7,930 nt of DNA from CAISGS01 sp044376615 (lineage in GTDB: Bacteria; Pseudomonadota; Alphaproteobacteria; Caulobacterales; Caulobacteraceae): NCBI GenBank assembly GCA_044376615.1, contig JBILKO010000115.1, positions 1-7,930 of the forward strand, written 5' to 3'. Below are positions 5,536 through 7,930 of this stretch, one piece after another. Position 1 is the first letter of the stretch; the number at the start of each line of letters is the position of its first letter. Both the position numbers and the translations under genes were made by a program. A model generated the notes under the pieces. The model was not told the DNA's origin. It saw only the letters and a list, made by a program, of their open reading frames with translations, and did not search any database.

Positions 5536-5610
5536 GCTGTTAAACAGGGACTTAAGAGTGTGCGGTCTTTGCAGAAAAACGCAAGGGCCTGATAGATCCA
5601 CAGACATGAT

Positions 5611-5642
5611 AAAAAAAGCCCGGCATGGCTGCCGGGCTTTTT
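5611..5642. terminator. Bidirectional intrinsic terminator (rpmG / plus-strand transcript)
   Basis: AAAAAAAGCCCGGC (5611-5624) pairs with GCCGGGCTTTTT (5631-5642): a 7-bp GC core extended by A-T pairs, with a 6-nt loop. T runs follow the stem on both strands. On the minus strand it lies 26 nt after the rpmG stop and ends that transcript. On the plus strand it would stop a transcript coming from the repeat-protein gene, 240 nt upstream. Confidence 0.92.
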
Positions 5643-5667
5643 GCAATTCCAGAGGCGTTGGCCGATC

Positions 5668-5835
5668 TTATTTGATCTTGCCTTCCTTGAATTCGACATG
5701 CTTGCGCACGACGGGGTCATACTTGTTCATGACCAGCTTTTCGGTCTTGGTGCGGGCATTCTTCTTGGTGACATAGAAGAAGCCGGTATCCGCAGTCGAG
5801 TTCATGCGGATCTTGATCTGTGCTGGCTTAGCCAT
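5668..5835 (-). CDS. rpmG: 50S ribosomal protein L33
   Basis: The 55-residue product begins MAKPAQIKIRMNSTADTGFF and ends VRKHVEFKEGKIK, the standard proteobacterial bL33 with the YVTKKNART core. It lacks the CxxC pairs of zinc-binding L33, so it is the zinc-independent form. bL33 sits at the tRNA exit region of the large subunit. The ATG at 5835 follows AAGGAT (5848-5843) with 7-nt spacing. It has its own promoter (5895-5922) and terminator (5611-5642), so it looks monocistronic, downstream of the NUDIX pair on the same strand. Confidence 0.97.
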   Translation of the reverse strand: MAKPAQIKIRMNSTADTGFFYVTKKNARTKTEKLVMNKYDPVVRKHVEFKEGKIK

Positions 5836-5851
5836 GGTTCAATCCTTCGGG

Positions 5852-5875
5852 GACCTAACGCCGAAGCATTAGGCC
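5852..5875 (-). promoter_or_regulatory. UUCG-capped hairpin in the rpmG leader
   Basis: On the minus strand GGCCTAATGC (5875-5866) pairs with GCGTTAGGTC (5861-5852) over 10 bp with two G-U pairs, closed by a C(UUCG)G tetraloop, one of the most stable known. The wobbles exist only in the minus-strand RNA. It lies between the predicted transcription start (about 5888) and the Shine-Dalgarno, 3 nt from it. Without a U tract it is not a terminator; a role in mRNA stability or translational control is inferred. Confidence 0.55.
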
Positions 5876-5894
5876 AGAAAATTTAAGAGCGCGG

Positions 5895-5922
5895 ACAATA
5901 CCCATGACGCGGCCAATGTCAA
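5895..5922 (-). promoter_or_regulatory. Probable sigma-70 promoter of rpmG
   Basis: On the minus strand a perfect TTGACA (5922-5917) and TATTGT (5900-5895, 4 of 6 matches) are 16 nt apart. Transcription would start near 5888, giving a leader of about 50 nt to the ATG at 5835. Confidence 0.6.
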
Positions 5923-5934
5923 CGCGAGATCGCG
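5923..5934. repeat. Inverted repeat abutting the rpmG -35 box
   Basis: CGCGA-GA-TCGCG is a perfect 5-2-5 dyad between the stop of the NUDIX gene (5936) and the -35 box of rpmG (ends 5922). It may be an operator or a small stem at the end of the NUDIX message; no T tract follows on the minus strand. Confidence 0.3.
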
Positions 5935-5935
5935 C

Positions 5936-6532
5936 TTAAGCTAGTGCCTTGTGACGCGGTTTGCCGCTGCGGTATGTATAGAGAAATGCAGGGTGGGTAC
6001 GGCCTTGGTCGGCAAGATGGTGCAAGACCGCTTCGGTAATGTCGAACATGGGCAGTTTTAATGCGAAGGGGAGGGGTCTGTAGTCCAGATCCGCTAGCTC
6101 AGGTGTGGCCGCATGCGCACCGATGGTTAGGCTCGCATCCATCTGAAAGAACCGGGCATGGAAGCGGATTGGGCTCTCGGTCGGGGTTATGGCTCGCGCG
6201 ATCAAGGTGAGCGATGATAGGTCTGGGCCATCTTGAACGCCTTTTTTTGTAACGGTTAGGCCGGTTTCTTCCTCAGTTTCGCGCAGTGCCGCGACGGCCA
6301 GGGCATTGGCAAGGCTGGGTCTAGCGGCGCTAAGGCGGATGCACGCTTCCGACAGCGACCTGGTCGGCTTGATCACTCGGTCTGCAGGATCAAGCTTGCC
6401 GCCTGGGAATACGAAGACGTCCGGGGCAAAGGCTGACTTGCCGGGCCTACGTCCCATCAAGACTTCTGGCCCCGTCCGCCCCTGTCGGATTAGGACCAGG
6501 CTAGCCGCATGGCGTGGGCGCGCCGGTATCAC
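5936..6532 (-). CDS. NUDIX hydrolase (second of an overlapping pair)
   Basis: NUDIX enzymes split nucleoside diphosphates linked to another group, including capped nucleotides, NAD(H), ADP-sugars and CoA. The 198-residue product has PGGKLD (43-48) and RETEEETGL (84-92), the metal-binding half of the Nudix box with all catalytic Glu present. About 30 residues separate the two halves, an insertion also seen in the NUDT7/NUDT19-like branch, so a CoA-type substrate is a guess only. The start is the GTG at 6532, overlapping the TGA of the upstream paralogue as GTGA, which implies translational coupling. It shares IARAITP and RFxARFF with that paralogue. Stop TAA is 14 nt from the rpmG promoter, and no clear terminator is seen between them. 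Confidence 0.9.
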   Translation of the reverse strand: MIPARPRHAASLVLIRQGRTGPEVLMGRRPGKSAFAPDVFVFPGGKLDPADRVIKPTRSLSEACIRLSAARPSLANALAVAALRETEEETGLTVTKKGVQDGPDLSSLTLIARAITPTESPIRFHARFFQMDASLTIGAHAATPELADLDYRPLPFALKLPMFDITEAVLHHLADQGRTHPAFLYTYRSGKPRHKALA

Positions 6533-7248
6533 AGGTGGCTCAGATGGCGCGCGCCGCGCAGGAAACGTACAAATGGCGCTGGGCGCTCGGGCGCATCGAG
6601 CTTTAAGGCCAGTTCCTGCACGACGAAACGGGTAATATTCGGCAGGTCTAAGGCCAGGGCCTCGTCTAGATCGACCCAGGCAATCTCATCCAGCTCACCA
6701 CAATCGGGCGCGCGCTCGAGACTTATCAAGTTTTCGGCGCTGGCCATAAAGAACCGCGCATCAAACCGTTTGGGGCGATAGGGCGGCGTAATCGCGCGGG
6801 CGATAAAGTCTAGTGCAGCCAGATCAGGTTGCGCGCCCAGTTTAAGAAAACCGCCCCATGGCCCCTTGGCTTTTGTCTCGGGCGCGGGCCTGGCCAACAG
6901 CAGGCCAACCTCTTCAAAGGTTTCGCGCACGGCGGCGAGTGCCAGGGCGCGGGCGCGGGTAGGCGGCGCAGTCTTTTCAACCCGAGCGGCGACATCGGGA
7001 CGCAGGTCACTGGCAAAGGGCGCGCGAAAATCGCTGCGATCAATGCGTCCGCCGGGAAACACCCATTTGCCGGGCATAAAGGTGTGGCCCTTATTACGCC
7101 GTCCCATCAAGAGGCGCGGCTTGGCCGCGTCGCGCCGAACGATGATTAGGGTGGCCGCGTCGCGCGGCCGCACAACCTTTTGGTCGTCACCTCGCATGGC
7201 ACCGTCCGTGCGGGGATCATAATTGGGATCAAGCGTAGGTTCGGTCAT
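6529..7248 (-). CDS. NUDIX hydrolase (first of an overlapping pair)
   Basis: This 239-residue NUDIX protein has FPGGRID (64-70) and RETFEEVGLLL (108-118), with an insertion of about 37 residues between the halves of the box. Further conserved stretches are LLMGRRNKGHTFMPGKWVFPGG in the first part, and FIARAITPP with RFDARFF (about 138-167), shared with the downstream gene. It is longer than its partner by an acidic N-terminal tail (1-28) and a Pro-rich segment after the box (about 121-132). The ATG at 7248 has no good Shine-Dalgarno; ATG at 7197 (Met18) is an alternative. It is the promoter-proximal gene of the pair and divergent from the amidohydrolase gene, with 128 bp between. Substrate is not deducible. 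Confidence 0.92.
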   Translation of the reverse strand: MTEPTLDPNYDPRTDGAMRGDDQKVVRPRDAATLIIVRRDAAKPRLLMGRRNKGHTFMPGKWVFPGGRIDRSDFRAPFASDLRPDVAARVEKTAPPTRARALALAAVRETFEEVGLLLARPAPETKAKGPWGGFLKLGAQPDLAALDFIARAITPPYRPKRFDARFFMASAENLISLERAPDCGELDEIAWVDLDEALALDLPNITRFVVQELALKLDAPERPAPFVRFLRGARHLSHL

Positions 7249-7376
7249 GAGACCAGTTTAGGCCGGTTGCTTGCAAGGAAAAGCCTGACCTAACGTAAAC
7301 TTGCGCTCAAATCCTCAGCTTGACCGTCGCGCTCACGCGGCGCAACCTGTGGGCCTGTTTTGTTTGGGGGTCTATC

Positions 7377-7930
7377 ATGCGTCTGTTTTCCACCAGCCTT
7401 GCTGCTGCCTTGAGCCTAGCCAGTGCCAGCGTCGCCTTTGCCGAGGTTCCAACCGATGCAGTATTTGCGGCCGCAAAGGCGGTCCAGCCGAAGGTCGTGG
7501 CTTAGCGGCGCGATATTCACGAGCATCCTGAACTGGGCAATCGCGAGGTCCGCACCGCCGCCCTGGTCGCCGCCGAGCTAAAGCGACTAGGCTTTGAGGT
7601 TCGTACCAAGGTGGCCGTGACTGGCATTGTTGCGGTACTAAAGGGCGGCAAGCCTGGCGGGGTCGTGGCCCTGCGCGCCGATATGGATGCCCTGCCGGTC
7701 GAGGAAAAAACCGGACTGCCGTTCGCGTCTAAGGCCATGGGTGAATATGAGGGCAAGCCGGTGCCTGTTATGCATGCTTGCGGACATGACACCCATGTCG
7801 CCATGCTGCTTGGGGCCGCGACTGTACTTGCGGGAATGCGGGACCAGATCCCCGGCACGGTGGTCTTGATCTTCCAGCCGGCCGAAGAAGGCCTGCCGAT
7901 TGGTGAGACGGGCGGTGCCAAGCGTATGGT
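7377..7930 (+). pseudogene. M20-family amidohydrolase, interrupted by an in-frame TAG (3' end cut by window)
   Basis: Two stretches in the same frame make one protein. Codons 1-42 encode a Sec signal peptide (MRLFSTSLAAALSLASASVAFA, likely cut after AFA) and the start of the mature enzyme (KAVQPKVVA). Codon 43 (7503-7505) is TAG. The frame then stays open to the window end with RRDIHEHPELGNREV, VALRADMDALPVEE, MHACGHDTHVAMLLGAA and FQPAEEG: all the metal-site motifs of the M20 aminoacylase/hippurate hydrolase group, which removes acyl groups from amino acids using two metal ions. Relatives normally have Trp here (WRRDIHxHPEL), so a single TGG to TAG change explains the stop. The chosen ATG at 7377 gives a clean signal peptide; an in-frame ATG-less extension upstream is less likely. 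Possible explanations are a recent pseudogene, sequencing error or amber readthrough. No in-frame restart would restore export. Confidence 0.85.

Noticed and set aside
5457..5720. Longer 87-codon minus-strand reading of the micro-ORF frame
   Set aside because: It would run through the terminator at 5611-5642 and overlap rpmG in another frame; only the 3' 20 codons follow a ribosome site.
6829..7222. Plus-strand frames of 106 and 118 codons across the first NUDIX gene
   Set aside because: They are complements of the conserved NUDIX coding sequence, with low-complexity composition and no motif.
7517..7921. 134-codon minus-strand frame under the amidohydrolase
   Set aside because: It is rich in Ser/Thr/Ala/Pro as expected from reverse reading of a GC-rich gene, and the opposite strand encodes clear M20 motifs.

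Overview
The window is ordinary chromosomal DNA from an alphaproteobacterium, most likely of the Caulobacterales. The reasons are protein-level resemblance judged by eye: the 55-residue L33 form beginning MAKPAQIKIRMNST, the lipoyl/octanoyltransferase style, and a chromosomal GH24 lysozyme with a C-terminal membrane anchor, a combination I associate with Caulobacter/Brevundimonas-type genomes. No phage, transposase, integrase or CRISPR signature is visible.

Layout. 1-480: 3' part of a thiol-type glutathione peroxidase (+). 560-973: DUF805 membrane protein (+), converging on lipB (986-1684, -). Divergent from lipB is an 84-residue stand-alone SpoA/FliN-type flagellar switch protein (1793-2047, +). 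tRNA-Leu(GAG) follows (2173-2257, +), then an 11-bp hairpin and the Mg2+ channel gene mgtE (2355-3776, +, strong Shine-Dalgarno). A GH24 lysozyme with two C-terminal membrane helices (3839-4702, +) has lost the usual catalytic-site Thr. Next comes a more A/T-rich intergenic stretch and a small unrecognised protein (4994-5371, +) with an exact 20-residue Trp/Gly repeat. Between it and rpmG lies a possible micro-gene on the minus strand (20 codons, 5457-5519). Its ribosome binding region is a 17-nt perfect complement of the 16S rRNA 3' end. A strong bidirectional terminator (5611-5642) separates this from rpmG (5668-5835, -), which has its own promoter and a UUCG-capped leader hairpin. Upstream of rpmG are two overlapping paralogous NUDIX hydrolase genes (5936-6532 and 6529-7248, -). 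The window ends in the 5' part of a secreted M20 amidohydrolase gene (7377-7930, +) interrupted by a single in-frame TAG where the family normally has Trp.

Functionally this is mostly housekeeping: peroxide defence, lipoate attachment, Mg2+ uptake, translation (L33, tRNA-Leu), nucleotide or CoA-type pyrophosphate clean-up and wall remodelling. The parts least explained by known families are 4703-5610 (repeat protein plus micro-ORF in convergent, mutually antisense arrangement) and the amber-interrupted amidohydrolase.
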